Positions 54,021-64,000 of a stretch of DNA of 64,000 bases are shown here, piece after piece. Positions within the stretch are counted from its first letter, which is position 1. Each line of letters starts with the position of its first letter. A program made the translations under genes and the position numbers. Source of the DNA: Methylobacterium sp. WL1 (GTDB lineage Bacteria > Pseudomonadota > Alphaproteobacteria > Rhizobiales > Beijerinckiaceae); contig NZ_CP042823.1 of NCBI RefSeq assembly GCF_008000895.1, positions 1,054,001-1,118,000 of the forward strand, given 5' to 3'. The notes under the pieces were generated by a model. It was not told where the DNA came from, did not search any database, and saw only the letters and a program-made list of their open reading frames with translations.

Positions 54021-54180
54021 TCCGCTTTCCTTTTGCCGGCCCCGTGCCGGCGACGCCCCTGACCGGAACGCACGCGTGGATCGGGGCCGTCCTCGTCTCC
54101 GGCCGGCAAGAGCCGTACCGGGACAGACATGTCATGTTGCCATGCCGGGCCGCCGTTGCAACGGCGCCACAGCCTGATGG

Positions 54181-54843
54181 TTACTGCTGGGCCCGCTGGC
54201 GCTGGTAGGCCCGGGGGTCGGCCTCGTCGCGCTCGCGGCTGGCGTTGTTGATCGGGTCCCGCGACGGCGGCTGGGCCAGCTTCTTCGGAGATTGCCGGTA
54301 GCCGGTGGGCGGATCGGTCAGGATGTCCCGGGCCGGCTCGACATCCGAGGGCTCGGCGTTGGCGCTCTTGCCCTTCAGCAGGTCGAACGGGCTGAGCAGG
54401 CTGTCGTCGCGGTTGGTGTCGCCCGGCTTGCGCTCGGCCTCGGTGGTGACGCTCGCCCCGGCGCGGCGGCCGTTGCGGATCTCGTCCACCGACAGGGTGG
54501 CGTTGTTGTCGTCGTAGCGGCCGCGTGCCTGGTTGCCCACCGGGCGCCGCCGCTCGGCGGCCGCGCGCTCGCGCTCGACGATCTCGGGATCCTTGGGCCA
54601 GGCGGTGCTGGTGGAGCGGGCCCGGGGCTGCGGCAGGACCTTGCCGTCGAGCTTGGGCGGCATCACCAGCGGCGGGCGCTCGTGATAGTCGATCGGGTCC
54701 TGGCGCTTCTCCAGGAGGCCGATGCCGGAGAGCGCGTCGCGCATGAACTCGCCGCGCTCCTGCGCCTGCGCGCCGCCGGCCAGCAGCGGCGCCAACGCGA
54801 CCGCGGCGGAGAGGATGAGACGAAGCCTGCGATGCCCGGTCAT
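54181..54843 (-). CDS. Exported hypothetical protein, possible DUF3035/BamF-like
   Basis: 220 residues with a signal peptide (LRLILSAAVALAPLLAGGAQ, cleavage near AQA-QE). The mature part has FMRDALSGIGLLEKRQDPID, YHERPPLVMPPKLDGKVLPQ and then a long disordered, arginine/asparagine-rich tail. The short N-terminal motif with ERPPLVMPP resembles the RRAPLSLPP start of the DUF3035 (BamF) family, but there is no lipobox cysteine, so the assignment is weak. It lies between the M16 pair and lspA on the same strand; in related genomes the same order is typical. Confidence 0.6.
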   Translation of the reverse strand: MTGHRRLRLILSAAVALAPLLAGGAQAQERGEFMRDALSGIGLLEKRQDPIDYHERPPLVMPPKLDGKVLPQPRARSTSTAWPKDPEIVERERAAAERRRPVGNQARGRYDDNNATLSVDEIRNGRRAGASVTTEAERKPGDTNRDDSLLSPFDLLKGKSANAEPSDVEPARDILTDPPTGYRQSPKKLAQPPSRDPINNASRERDEADPRAYQRQRAQQ

Positions 54844-55003
54844 GCTGCCTCACGGGTTCCGGCCGGAAATCCGGCGCGGGGATGGCCGCCACGCGGCCTG
54901 ATCCGACAGGTCCCGGGGTGGGACCGGTTTCCGGCGATCGTATGGCGCCTTGACCGCATCGCACCAGAGCCTTGAGGCAACTGGGGCCTGTGTGTTGCGC
55001 GAA

Positions 55004-55534
55004 TCATAGGCGCGGAGCTGGATCGGGCCGGGCCGGGCCGGTCTTGGCCGGATCCTTGGACGTACCGCGCCCGGCTGGGCTCAGGCTGTCGAGGACCAGC
55101 CCGATCACCCCGGCGACGATCGCCGCGTCGGCCACGTTGAACACGTACCAGGACCAGCCGCCGGCATGCAGGTGGACGAAGTCGAACACCGCCCCGTAGG
55201 CGGCCCGGTCGATGGCGTTGCCGAGCGCACCGCCGACGATCAGCCCCAGCGCCACCGCCAGCAGCCGCGAGCCGGCCCGGGTCATCCAGATGCCGAGGCC
55301 GAGGGCGGCGGCGAGCGACAGGATCACCAGGAACCAGCGCCCGAACCCGCTCTCCTGCTGGAACAGGCCGTAGGAGACGCCCCGGTTCCAGACCACCACG
55401 AAGTCGGCGAACGGCGCCAGCCGCCACGGCTGGGTCAGCACGAGGTCGGTGCCGAAATAGAGCCCGAGCTTGGAGGCCTGGTCGAGGACCAGGGTGAGGA
55501 ACAGGGCCAGCAGGCCGGCGCGGGTGGGGGTCAT
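55004..55534 (-). CDS. lspA: Lipoprotein signal peptidase LspA
   Basis: 176 residues, four membrane helices. Both active-site aspartate motifs are present: [20 protein letters not shown] (first Asp) and [14 protein letters not shown] (second Asp), as is [10 protein letters not shown] in the loop after helix 1. It cleaves prolipoprotein signal peptides at the inner-membrane face. The C-terminal 25 residues are Pro/Ala-rich. It follows ileS on the same strand, the common ileS-lspA pairing, but here a palindromic repeat element of about 170 bases stands between them. Confidence 0.95.
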   Translation of the reverse strand: MTPTRAGLLALFLTLVLDQASKLGLYFGTDLVLTQPWRLAPFADFVVVWNRGVSYGLFQQESGFGRWFLVILSLAAALGLGIWMTRAGSRLLAVALGLIVGGALGNAIDRAAYGAVFDFVHLHAGGWSWYVFNVADAAIVAGVIGLVLDSLSPAGRGTSKDPAKTGPARPDPAPRL

Positions 55535-55559
55535 GGGCGGGGACCGGACACACGCGCGT

Positions 55560-55728
55560 TTCCCTCCCCCCTCTGCGGGGGAGGGTACCCTGCGAAGCAG
55601 GGGGGGAGAGGGGCAGCGCGACGCTTCAGGGTTTCACGCGTGTCGCGCGCCTTCCGGACACGGCGCTCCCCTCTCCCGACCCTCGCTGACGCGAGGCCCA
55701 CCCTCCCCCGCAGAGGGGGGAGGGAGGC
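55560..55728. repeat. Palindromic intergenic element, copy 2 (between lspA and ileS)
   Basis: About 169 bases with the same ends as the element at 16173-16350: TCCCTCCCCCCTCTGCGGGG with GAGGGTACCC and GGGGGGAGAGGGG on the left, and CTCCCCTCTCCCGACCCTCG with CCACCCTCCCCCGCAGAGGG on the right. The centre again differs. It interrupts the ileS-lspA spacing. Confidence 0.85.
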
Positions 55729-55754
55729 GTCGGCGGTGTAGGCGCCCAAAACCC

Positions 55755-58733
55755 TCACACCGCGCTCGCCTCCGGGTGCGCCGCGTCCCACTCGCGCAGG
55801 GCCTGGGCGTCGCGGGGGGTGACGTCCGGGTAGTCCGGGTCGCCGCCCACCGTCGGGGTGACCCGCCAGGAGCGGACGCATTTGCGCCCCTCGGCCAGGG
55901 TCGGCACCACGGCCACGCCGCGCACCTCGTCGAGCCGGAACGCCTCCGCCGGGCCCTCACCGGCCTCCACCGTGATCGCGGAGGTGATGCAGGTGTCGGC
56001 GAAGTCGCAGCCCTCCAGGGCGGCGAGCAGCTCGGGGTCCCCGACGTAGACAGTCGGGGCCGCCTCCAGGCTCGCGCCGATGCGCTTGGCCGCACGCTCG
56101 ACCTCCAGGGCACCGGTCACGGCCCGGCGCACCTTCCGGATTTTCTGCCAGCGCTCCGCGAGGGGGACGTCGAGCCATTCGGCCGGGGTCTCCGGCAGGG
56201 TCTGGAGATGCACCGAGCCGTCGGCGGACGGGTAGCGCTCGAGCCAGGCCTCCTCCGCCGTGAAGGCGAGCACCGGCGCCAGCCAGACCACCACGCGGCG
56301 GAAGGTCTCGTCGATCACCTGTAGGGCCGCCCGGCGGGTCACCGACGAGATCGGGTCGCAGTACAGCGCGTCCTTACGCACGTCGAAGTAGAACGACGAC
56401 AGGTCGCCGGTCATGAAGCCGTTGAGCAGGGCCACGACCCGTTTGGTGTCGTAGGTCGCGTAGGCCTCACGGATCTCGCCGTCGAGCTCGGCCAGCCGGT
56501 GCAGGATCAGCCGCTCCAGCTCCGGCATATTTTGGAACGCGACGTCATCCCCCTGGATCCGATGCGCCAGGGAGCCGAGCATCCAGCGCAGGGAGTTCCT
56601 GAGCTTCCGGTAGGTCTCCGCGAACGTCTTGATGATCTCCGGGCCGATCCGCAGGTCGTCGGTGTAGTCGGAGGCGGCGACCCACAGGCGCAGGATGTCG
56701 GCGCCCGAATCCTTGATGATGCTCTGCGGCGCGACGACGTTGCCCTTCGACTTCGACATCTTCAGGCCCTTGCCGTCGAGCACGAAGCCGTGGGTCAGGA
56801 CGATGTCGTAGGGCGCCCGGCCGCGGGTGCCGGAGGATTCGAGCAGCGAGGACTGGAACCAGCCCCGGTGCTGGTCGGAGCCCTCCAGGTACATCACCCG
56901 GTCCTGGCCGCCGTCGCGGACGCGCCGCACGCCGGCGAGCGCCGGGAACGCCTCCGGATCGTCCAGCACGAAGGCATGGGTCGAGCCGGAATCGAACCAG
57001 ACGTCGAGGACGTCCGTCACCTTCTCGTAGGCGGCCGGGTCGTGGTCCGGGGCCAGGAAGCGCTGCGCCGCGTCGTCCCGGAACCAGGCATCGGCGCCCT
57101 CTTCCTTGAAGGCGTCGCGGATCCGGGCGTTGACGCCTTCGTCCTTGAGGATCTCGCCGCTCTCCCGGTGGACGAACACGGTGATCGGCACGCCCCAGGC
57201 GCGCTGGCGCGAGACCACCCAGTCGGGCCGATTGCCGACCATGCCGTTGATGCGGTTTTTTCCTTGGGGCGGCACCCACTGGGTCTCGTCGATGCTCTGG
57301 AGCGCGACCTCCCGCAGCGAGCGGTTGCCCAGGCTGTCCACCGGACGGTCCATGGCGATGAACCATTGCGGGGTGTTCCGAAAAATCACCGGCTTCTTGG
57401 AGCGCCAGGAATGTGGGTACTGGTGGCGCAGCACGCCGCGGGCGACCAGCGCCCTGACCTCGGTGAGCGCGGCGATGACCGCCTTGTTGGCGTCGCCCTT
57501 CTCGCCCTTGTCGGTGAGCACCCGGGTGCCCTCGAAGCCCGGCGCGGCCTTGGTCAGGGCGCCGTCCGCATCCACCGTGTAGGGGATCGCGGGGTCGATG
57601 CCGCGCTCCTGCAGCAGCCGGCCGCTGGACATCCAGAGATCGAAATCCTCGCGGCCGTGGCTTGGCGCCGTGTGGACGAAGCCGGTGCCGGATTCGTCGG
57701 TCACGTGGTCGCCGTCGAGCATCGGCACGGCGAAGTCGTAGCCGCGGCCGGCGAGCGGATGCGCCAGGGTGAGGCCGGACAGCGTCTCCGGCCGCACGTC
57801 GGCGACGCGCTCGAACGCCTCGACCCGGGCCGCCTTGAACACGGTGGCGGCCAGGCTGTCGGCCAGCAGGTAGGTCTGCCCGGGGGTCGCCCAGTTCTCG
57901 GCCGGCGCCTGCGTGACGCGGTAGAGCCCGTAGGCGATTTTTTTGGAGTACGCGACGGCGCGGTTGCCCGGCATGGTCCAGGGGGTGGTCGTCCAGATCA
58001 CCACGCGGGCGTCTTTCAGCGCCGCATCGGCCCCGTCATCGGCTCCTTGCCGGATCGGGAACGCGACGAACACGGTATCGCTGACATGCTCCTCGTACTC
58101 GACCTCGGCCTCGGCCAGCGCGGTCTTCTCGACCACCGACCACATCACCGGCTTGGAGCCGCGATAGAGCTGGCCGCTCATCGAGAACTTCATCAGCTCG
58201 TCGGCGATCACCGCCTCGGCCGGGTAGGCCATGGTCGCGTAGGGATGGTCCCAGTCGCCGGTGACGCCGAGGCGCTTGAACTCCGCCCGCTGCACGTCGA
58301 GCCAGTGGGCCGCGAAGGTCCGGCATTCCTGCCGGAACTCGATCACCGGCACGTCGTCCTTGTTGCGGCCCTTGGCGCGGTACTGCTCCTCGATCTTCCA
58401 CTCGATCGGCAGGCCGTGGCAATCCCAGCCGGGGACGTAGTTGGCGTCGAGGCCGAGGGCGCCGGCCGAGCGCACCACCACGTCCTTCAGGATCTTGTTG
58501 AGCGCCGTGCCGATATGGATGTTGCCGTTGGCGTAGGGCGGCCCGTCGTGCAGCACGAAGCGCGGCCGGCCCGAAGCGGCGGCGCGGATCTTCCCGTAGA
58601 GGTCGATCGCGGCCCAGCGCTCCAGCAGCAGCGGCTCCCGGGTCGGCAGGCCGGCGCGCATCGGAAACTCGGTGCGCGGCAGGAACAGGGTCTTGGAATA
58701 GTCGCGGGCAGCCGCGGTCTCGGGGGTGGTCAT
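55755..58733 (-). CDS. ileS: Isoleucyl-tRNA synthetase
   Basis: 992 residues from ATG 58733 ([20 protein letters not shown]); an upstream ATG at 58745 has no ribosome site. The class I signatures are intact: [19 protein letters not shown] with HIGT at 73-76, the CP1 editing domain ([15 protein letters not shown] and [16 protein letters not shown]), and [10 protein letters not shown] for the second ATP loop. The C-terminus lacks the cysteine-rich zinc domain seen in E. coli, as in many alphaproteobacteria; it ends [15 protein letters not shown]. Charges tRNA-Ile. Essential housekeeping gene, first in the ileS-lspA order. Confidence 0.97.
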   Translation of the reverse strand: MTTPETAAARDYSKTLFLPRTEFPMRAGLPTREPLLLERWAAIDLYGKIRAAASGRPRFVLHDGPPYANGNIHIGTALNKILKDVVVRSAGALGLDANYVPGWDCHGLPIEWKIEEQYRAKGRNKDDVPVIEFRQECRTFAAHWLDVQRAEFKRLGVTGDWDHPYATMAYPAEAVIADELMKFSMSGQLYRGSKPVMWSVVEKTALAEAEVEYEEHVSDTVFVAFPIRQGADDGADAALKDARVVIWTTTPWTMPGNRAVAYSKKIAYGLYRVTQAPAENWATPGQTYLLADSLAATVFKAARVEAFERVADVRPETLSGLTLAHPLAGRGYDFAVPMLDGDHVTDESGTGFVHTAPSHGREDFDLWMSSGRLLQERGIDPAIPYTVDADGALTKAAPGFEGTRVLTDKGEKGDANKAVIAALTEVRALVARGVLRHQYPHSWRSKKPVIFRNTPQWFIAMDRPVDSLGNRSLREVALQSIDETQWVPPQGKNRINGMVGNRPDWVVSRQRAWGVPITVFVHRESGEILKDEGVNARIRDAFKEEGADAWFRDDAAQRFLAPDHDPAAYEKVTDVLDVWFDSGSTHAFVLDDPEAFPALAGVRRVRDGGQDRVMYLEGSDQHRGWFQSSLLESSGTRGRAPYDIVLTHGFVLDGKGLKMSKSKGNVVAPQSIIKDSGADILRLWVAASDYTDDLRIGPEIIKTFAETYRKLRNSLRWMLGSLAHRIQGDDVAFQNMPELERLILHRLAELDGEIREAYATYDTKRVVALLNGFMTGDLSSFYFDVRKDALYCDPISSVTRRAALQVIDETFRRVVVWLAPVLAFTAEEAWLERYPSADGSVHLQTLPETPAEWLDVPLAERWQKIRKVRRAVTGALEVERAAKRIGASLEAAPTVYVGDPELLAALEGCDFADTCITSAITVEAGEGPAEAFRLDEVRGVAVVPTLAEGRKCVRSWRVTPTVGGDPDYPDVTPRDAQALREWDAAHPEASAV

Positions 58734-59060
58734 CGGATCTCGCATCGGCGGTCGGGCCGGCGGCAATGGGCCGGCAAGGGCAGGGCGGGCGGCAGCAGGA
58801 TCCCGGACTTCCGCGCGGCCTCGCCGAAGCGGGCACTCATTTACGCGGAGGCCGGGCCAATAATTCGAAGCCTGCGGCCCAGGCCGCGAAGAGCATGCGA
58901 AGCGAACATGACCCGTTCTCTAGCAGCGGCCCCTTCCCGATGCCAGCGGGCGGCCCTGCGAGGCCTGATGAGACCTTTCGGCGCTTGAACCGTTGACCGG
59001 TACGTCCTCCGCGACGCGCACGTCGCGGAACTCGTCCCGAACGACGACCAGGAGTTGACC

Positions 59061-59330
59061 ATGAAGAAGCTGATGATCGCCGCCCTCGCCCTCGCCCCGC
59101 TGGCCTTCGCCACCGGCGCCGAAGCCCAGGGCACGGCCAGGGGCGCCCAGCGCGGCGTCGAGGACGGCTCGGCTGCGGCCGGCCCGGTCGGTGGCGTCGT
59201 GGGCGGCGCGGTGGGTGCGGCCACCGGCACCGTCGGCGGCGTGCTCGGCACCGATCCGGATCCGGCCCGCCGCGCCCGCGAGAACCGCCGCGAGGAGCGC
59301 ATGGACCGCCAGGAGCGCATGGGCCGCTAA
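59061..59330 (+). CDS. Small exported glycine-rich hypothetical protein
   Basis: 89 residues from ATG 59061 with GGAG seven bases upstream. Signal peptide MKKLMIAALALAPLAFATGA. A central hydrophobic glycine stretch (GPVGGVVGGAVGAATGTVGG) resembles glycine-zipper proteins that insert into membranes, followed by a charged end rich in Arg/Glu (ARRARENRREERMDRQERMG). Function unknown. Isolated between ileS and the EamA transporter, both on the other strand. Confidence 0.75.
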   Translation: MKKLMIAALALAPLAFATGAEAQGTARGAQRGVEDGSAAAGPVGGVVGGAVGAATGTVGGVLGTDPDPARRARENRREERMDRQERMGR

Positions 59331-59360
59331 AGCCCCGCCTCAGAGATCGGTCGGTCGCCC

Positions 59361-60311
59361 TCAGGCGGCCGGCCTGTCCCGCCGGATCGTCTCCTGCGCC
59401 AGGAGATAGAGGCCGGAGCCGACCACGATCATGGCGCCGGCGACCGTCCAGCGGCTCGGCACGTCGCCGAACAGCAGGAAGCCCAGCGTCACGGACCACA
59501 GCAGCTGCGTATAGATGAACGGCGCCAGCACGTTGGCCGGCGCGCGGGCATGCGCCATCACCAGCAGCCAGTGCCCGAGCGTGCCGAACAGCGCGACCCC
59601 AATCAGCAACGCCCAATGGGTCAGGCTCGCCGGGTTCGTCCAGATCCAGGGCAGGAGCGGCGCCATAAGCGCCAAGCCCGCCAGCCCGGTGTAGAACATG
59701 GTGGTGGCGGTGGAATCGTAGGCCGCGAGCTTGCGTGTGATGATCGCGTAGAAGGCGTAGACCACGACGTTGGCCACGCACAGCAGGGCGGCCGGGTGCA
59801 TCCCGCCGAGGCCCGGGCGGACGATCACCAACACGCCCAGGAACCCGACGCCGATCGCGGCCATCCGGGCCCGCGACGACCATTCGCCGAGCAGCGGCCC
59901 GGCCAGCAGCGCCACCGTGAGCGGGGCGGCGAACTGGATCGAGATCGTCTCGGCAAGCTGCAGGTAGCGCAGGGCCAGGAAGTTCAGGGCCGTGGAGGCG
60001 AACAGCAGCAGCGAGCGCGCGATCTGCAGCGTCAGCCGCCGGCTCTTCACCACCCCGGGCGTGCGCACCGGGTTGATGAACAGCGAGATCATCGCGACGC
60101 TGGCGGCGTAGCGCATGAAGGTGGTGACCAGCGGGTCGACCTCGGCCCGCGCCAGCGTCTTGGCGCAGGCGTCGAGGCTCGCGAAGAAGGCGACCGCGCT
60201 GCACATCAAGGCGATGCCGACGATCCGCCGGCGGTGCGCGAGGTCGGGTGACGGGACCGCACACGCGGAGGCCCTGTCGTTGGCGACGGATGTCGCGACC
60301 TGCGTGCTCAT
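59361..60311 (-). CDS. DMT superfamily transporter, EamA type
   Basis: 316 residues with ten membrane helices in two EamA repeats. First repeat: ALMCSAVAFFASLDACAKTL with FMRYAASVAMISLFI; second: NVVVYAFYAIITRKLAAYDS with FIYTQLLWSVTLGFLLFGD and the C-terminal GLYLLAQETIRR. Inner-membrane exporter or importer of small metabolites (amino acids, nucleotides); the substrate cannot be read from sequence. ATG 60311 is preferred to ATG 60320. The N-terminal 30 residues are hydrophilic. Confidence 0.87.
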   Translation of the reverse strand: MSTQVATSVANDRASACAVPSPDLAHRRRIVGIALMCSAVAFFASLDACAKTLARAEVDPLVTTFMRYAASVAMISLFINPVRTPGVVKSRRLTLQIARSLLLFASTALNFLALRYLQLAETISIQFAAPLTVALLAGPLLGEWSSRARMAAIGVGFLGVLVIVRPGLGGMHPAALLCVANVVVYAFYAIITRKLAAYDSTATTMFYTGLAGLALMAPLLPWIWTNPASLTHWALLIGVALFGTLGHWLLVMAHARAPANVLAPFIYTQLLWSVTLGFLLFGDVPSRWTVAGAMIVVGSGLYLLAQETIRRDRPAA

Positions 60312-60426
60312 GCCTGCCAAATCTCGGTGGAGGCCTGCTTATCTGCCACGCGTGCACCCGCGGCGGCACCCGCCGCCGCGCAGGGGAACCATGCAGCCGG
60401 CACGGCGTCGGGCGCCGATGCCGGGC

Positions 60427-60765
60427 TCAGCGCTTGGCCGCGACCTTGTCGGCGGCCGCCGTCTTCGTCGCCGTCTTGGCGACCTTGGCTTTCGCCGGGG
60501 CCGCTCCGGCGATCAGCGCGGCCAGATGCCCCTGGTCCAGGCCCGCGGCCGGAGCCGGCACGGGGCCCGGCGCGAGGGCGGCCGCGCTCGCGGGCCGGCG
60601 CGGCTCGATCGAGCCGGTCGCGGCTGGATCGGGCAAGCTGGCAAAGGCCGCGATCGGACTCGCGGGGGTGGATTCGCGCTGCACGCGCAACGTCCAATGG
60701 GCGGCGGTCGAGAGAGCGGCGATCCCGAGGATCGCCTTGATGCCGCCGGTGAGCAGGGCTCGCAT
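60427..60765 (-). CDS. Membrane-anchored Ala/Pro/Lys-rich hypothetical protein
   Basis: 112 residues. A hydrophobic segment (GGIKAILGIAALSTAAHWTL) at residues 7-26 could be an uncleaved signal anchor; the rest is a low-complexity tail (GPVPAPAAGLDQ, then AKAKVAKTATKTAAADKVAA) resembling histone H1-like or disordered linkers. No family. It precedes the EamA gene on the same strand by about 115 bases. Confidence 0.5.
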   Translation of the reverse strand: MRALLTGGIKAILGIAALSTAAHWTLRVQRESTPASPIAAFASLPDPAATGSIEPRRPASAAALAPGPVPAPAAGLDQGHLAALIAGAAPAKAKVAKTATKTAAADKVAAKR

Positions 60766-61227
60766 GGTGGTCAGGCCCGAAAGAACGCGGTTACGCCGGA
60801 CCGGATCCCGGCCCTATCGCATCATCGCGCGGGAGCGTGAACGAAGCTGCAACCGCCTGGCGTTGCATCGTCCCGGATCGGGGCAGGGCGCCGGATCGGG
60901 CGAGGCGTCGGATCGGGCTGCCCGGATGCCGCCGCGGGCACCTGTCGACGCCGATAGCGAACGGAAATCTTTGTGGGCCTTGCGCCGAGCCCGCGGTTCC
61001 TGTTCCCCGCGCTCCCGACACTCCTGCAGCGACTCGGCCCACTGAGCCTCACAGGATTGGTCCAGAGAACTGGTCCGAACCACCCCGTCACTGCCGGCCC
61101 CGCTACCATGCAGGCCCGAGCGGGCTCGCGAAACCTTCAGGCGCATCGGCCGCGGGAGACCGCTCGTGTAGAGAATGGCAGCCAAGCCGGCAACAGAGCG
61201 ACGGCCGATTCGGCGCCCCCGCGGCGA
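60766..61227. other. Intergenic region without a supportable gene
   Basis: 462 bases. Open frames crossing it have no ribosome site, domain or usual codon pattern. Three GGATCGGG octamers lie between 60875 and 60920 about 18 bases apart; their meaning is unclear. It separates the Ala/Lys-rich protein from the frameshifted dehydrogenase. Confidence 0.5.
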
Positions 61228-62071
61228 TCAGCGCGCCACAGCGGCCGCGGCGAAGCGCATCAGCGCGGCGATCTCGGTGTCCTCCGACCCCGCAGCCAGG
61301 CGCGCGTAAAGATCGGCAAAACCTGAAAACACCTGTCGCCCAGCCGCGTCCGGCCCGAGGAAATCGGCGATCTCGCCCATCTCGGGTGCCCAGCGATAGG
61401 CCTTCGGCGCCATGTCGGGCAGGGCCTTGGCGAACCGGGCGAGCAGCGCCGGTTCGTTCTCGGCGAGCTCGTCGAGCAGCGCGGCGCCGGCGCCGGCACG
61501 CTCGGCCGCCAGGACCATGAGGGCGGCCAGCGCCGTCAGGCCCTTGTTGAGGCCGGCATAGCTCATCTTGAGGCTGGAGGCCGCGCCGACCGGCCCGGGG
61601 CAGACGCGCAGGTCCAGCCCGAACGCGCGCAGGGCCATCGCCGGCGCGGTATCGTCCCCGGAGACGTAGACGCGGGGCCCCGTGCTGCCGGGCTTCGGCG
61701 GCAGGCCCAGGATCGCCCCGTCGAGGAAGGGCGCGCCCGTCGCCGCAACGATCCCAGCGATGCGCCCGACCGTGTCCGGACTGACGGCGTTGGCGTCGAT
61801 GTAGACCGGCTTGCGCCGCGCCGCCGTGAGTACGGAGGCGAGGCGGTGAGCCAAGGCCTCCGCGTCGGCGGGCGGCACGATCGACAGCAGGATGTCGGCG
61901 GCCGCGAGGTCGGCCAGATCGGCATCGACCAGGCCGGCGGCCTCGGCGCGTGCCCGCTCGCCGCCGCGCTGCGCCCGCGAGCGCGGTCAGCACGCGGGCG
62001 CCGTGCTCGACCAGCCGCGCCCCGATGGCGCTGCCCATCGCGCCAGGGGCGATCACCGCGATGGTGGGCAT
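61228..62071 (-). pseudogene. NAD(P)-dependent oxidoreductase (6PGDH/HIBADH-like), frameshifted
   Basis: N-terminal frame from ATG 62071: MPTIAVIAPGAMGSAIGARL, the NAD(P)-binding GxGxMG loop. The frame is lost around 61985 in the GCGGCGGCG run, and the rest, in another frame, reads AAGLVDADLADLAAADILLS, IVPPADAEALAHRLASVLTA and SLKMSYAGLNKGLTALAALM to MRFAAAAVAR. The latter has the SLKMxxxxxxKG substrate lysine helix of the beta-hydroxyacid dehydrogenase family (DUF1932-type C-terminus). One base restores an about 280-residue enzyme, so an assembly indel is plausible. Confidence 0.8.
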
Positions 62072-62191
62072 GGGAGGCTCCGAAAATGCGCTGCCGGGAC
62101 AATGGTAGCCGGCGCGCTCACGATGTCATCACGTGCTCCACGATCCGGGATCGCCTTTACGATCACACGGCACGCCGATAATCTTCCAAGC

Positions 62192-62479
62192 ATGGCCCAA
62201 CGTGCAGAGCATCCGCCCGAGCAGCCCAGGCATTGGCGCCTCCAGGACGCCAAGAGCCGGTTTGGCGAACTCGTTCGGCGAGTCAGGAGCGATGGCCCGC
62301 AGCATGTGACTGTCCAAGGCCGGGAGGCCGTCGTCGTGATCTCCGCTGAGGAGTTCCGTCGGCTCACCGGACCTGCGACGGGCCAGTCGCTCATCGATGC
62401 GCTGCAAGCCTCACCCCACCGGGACATCGATCTTGAGCCCGAATCTGTGGTGATGCCGGTTCGCGATGTCGGCTTGTGA
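62192..62479 (+). CDS. Phd/YefM-type antitoxin
   Basis: 95 residues from ATG 62192. HWRLQDAKSRFGELVRRVRS with HVTVQGREAVVVISAEEFRR is the Phd/YefM DNA-binding fold, followed by a toxin-wrapping tail. Its stop overlaps the GTG start of the VapC-like gene by four bases (GTGA), as in functional toxin-antitoxin operons. It represses its own promoter and neutralises the partner nuclease; here the toxin gene is broken, so it may persist as a spare antitoxin. Confidence 0.88.
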   Translation: MAQRAEHPPEQPRHWRLQDAKSRFGELVRRVRSDGPQHVTVQGREAVVVISAEEFRRLTGPATGQSLIDALQASPHRDIDLEPESVVMPVRDVGL

Positions 62480-62910
62480 CTCGCTGGCTGCTCGATACCA
62501 ACGTCCTGTCTGAGTTACGCCGTCCGCGACCCGAGCAGAGGGTCGTGGCCTTCGTCGCCGCCCAACCGCTCGACCCCCTCTTCGTGAGCTGTGTAACGCT
62601 CGCAGAACTCCGCTTCGGGATCGAGCGGCTCGCTGACGGAGCCCGTCGGACGGACCTGGCCGATTAGCTCGCGCACCGGCTCAGGCCGATGTTCGAGCGA
62701 CGCATCTTGCCCCTCGACGAAGACGTGATCGTGCACTGGCGATTTCTGGTCGAAGAGGGCCGGCAACGCGGGCACACGTTCTCGCAGCCGGACCTGCTGA
62801 TCGCCGCAACGGCCCTGGATGCAGGACTGACACTAGCCACGAGAAACACCTCGGACTTCGCGCAGACCGGCGTCCCGATCTTCAATCCATGGACCGGCCC
62901 GCTCCCTTGA
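62476..62910 (+). pseudogene. PIN-domain (VapC-like) toxin with an in-frame stop
   Basis: GTG start. The PIN nuclease frame is otherwise complete: WLLDTNVLSELRRP carries the first catalytic aspartate, VTLAELRFGIERL the glutamate, and FSQPDLLIAATALDAGLTLA with TRNTSDF the last acidic pair. A TAG at 62665-62667 interrupts it after the AELRF helix (residue 63), leaving 144 residues in total if read through. VapC toxins cut tRNA or rRNA. The nonsense codon should make a truncated, inactive toxin. The frame is the same on both sides, so this is a substitution, not an indel; sequencing error is less likely than in the frameshifted genes. Confidence 0.9.
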
Positions 62911-62930
62911 GTCTTGCGTAGGGGCGGGAC

Positions 62931-64000
<1,070 letters not shown>

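Noticed and set aside
60875..60920. Three GGATCGGG octamers as a regulatory array
   Set aside because: Spacing is irregular and the octamer is common in GC-rich DNA; no gene start is near.

Overview
The window reads as chromosome of a GC-rich alphaproteobacterium of the Methylobacterium type. The strongest pointers are crotonyl-CoA carboxylase/reductase (30497-31783, minus) and ethylmalonyl-CoA mutase MeaA (33458-35500, plus) side by side, which is the ethylmalonyl-CoA pathway locus of methylotrophs, together with a membrane-bound formate dehydrogenase operon and a pair of adjacent M16 peptidases next to lspA and ileS. Assignment to the genus is inference from gene content and codon usage; there is no rRNA or tRNA gene in the window.

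Layout. 1-7.8 kb: a partial GH42 glycosidase, a phosphodiester glycosidase-like protein, a secreted glycine-rich protein, an MFS transporter plus amidohydrolase pair, and a minus-strand run of XRE-cupin regulator, alpha/beta hydrolase and MHS-type transporter. 7.9-14.3 kb: omega-aminotransferase, PRISE-like reductase, M20 peptidase, L,D-transpeptidase, SRPBCC protein and a small lipoprotein. 14.3-20.4 kb: a formate dehydrogenase operon on the minus strand (alpha, beta, gamma, FdhE). The alpha subunit is a selenoprotein: an in-frame TGA at 19795-19797 is followed at once by a bacterial SECIS-like hairpin, and a palindromic repeat of about 178 bp lies between the beta and gamma genes. 20.5-27.7 kb: a NepR-like anti-sigma protein without partners, the sulfate ABC transporter operon (sbp-cysT-cysW-cysA), an AT-rich island carrying an unknown lipoprotein, and a cysteine synthase. 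27.8-30.3 kb: small proteins and two frameshifted genes (a degenerate protease-like protein and a PhnA-domain protein). 30.5-35.5 kb: the ethylmalonyl-CoA pathway genes with a DUF3616 secreted protein between them.

35.5-40.5 kb: a glycan-polymer locus (undecaprenyl-phosphate sugar-1-phosphate transferase, NDP-sugar epimerase, CapD-like dehydratase) with a class D beta-lactamase sitting in the same open frame behind the epimerase. 40.5-44.5 kb: DUF1206 membrane protein, two Uma2 paralogs (one deleted internally) and a frameshifted M23 peptidase. 44.5-54.9 kb: peroxiredoxin, a very large AsmA/YhdP-like protein, ferredoxin-NADP reductase, ring-cleaving dioxygenase, a HigA-like antitoxin without a toxin, and the M16 pair. 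55-64 kb: lspA, a second copy of the palindromic element, ileS, EamA transporter, a frameshifted NAD-binding dehydrogenase, a Phd/VapC pair whose toxin has an in-frame stop, and a class I aminotransferase cut by the window end.

Metabolically the window joins one-carbon use (formate oxidation feeding the quinone pool), C2 assimilation through the ethylmalonyl-CoA pathway, sulfur assimilation (sulfate uptake plus cysteine synthesis) and cell-surface polysaccharide synthesis. Seven genes carry visible lesions (frameshifts, a nonsense codon or a deletion), and an eighth, the epimerase at 36.6 kb, has probably lost its stop. That is enough to suspect either active gene decay or uncorrected indels in the assembly.
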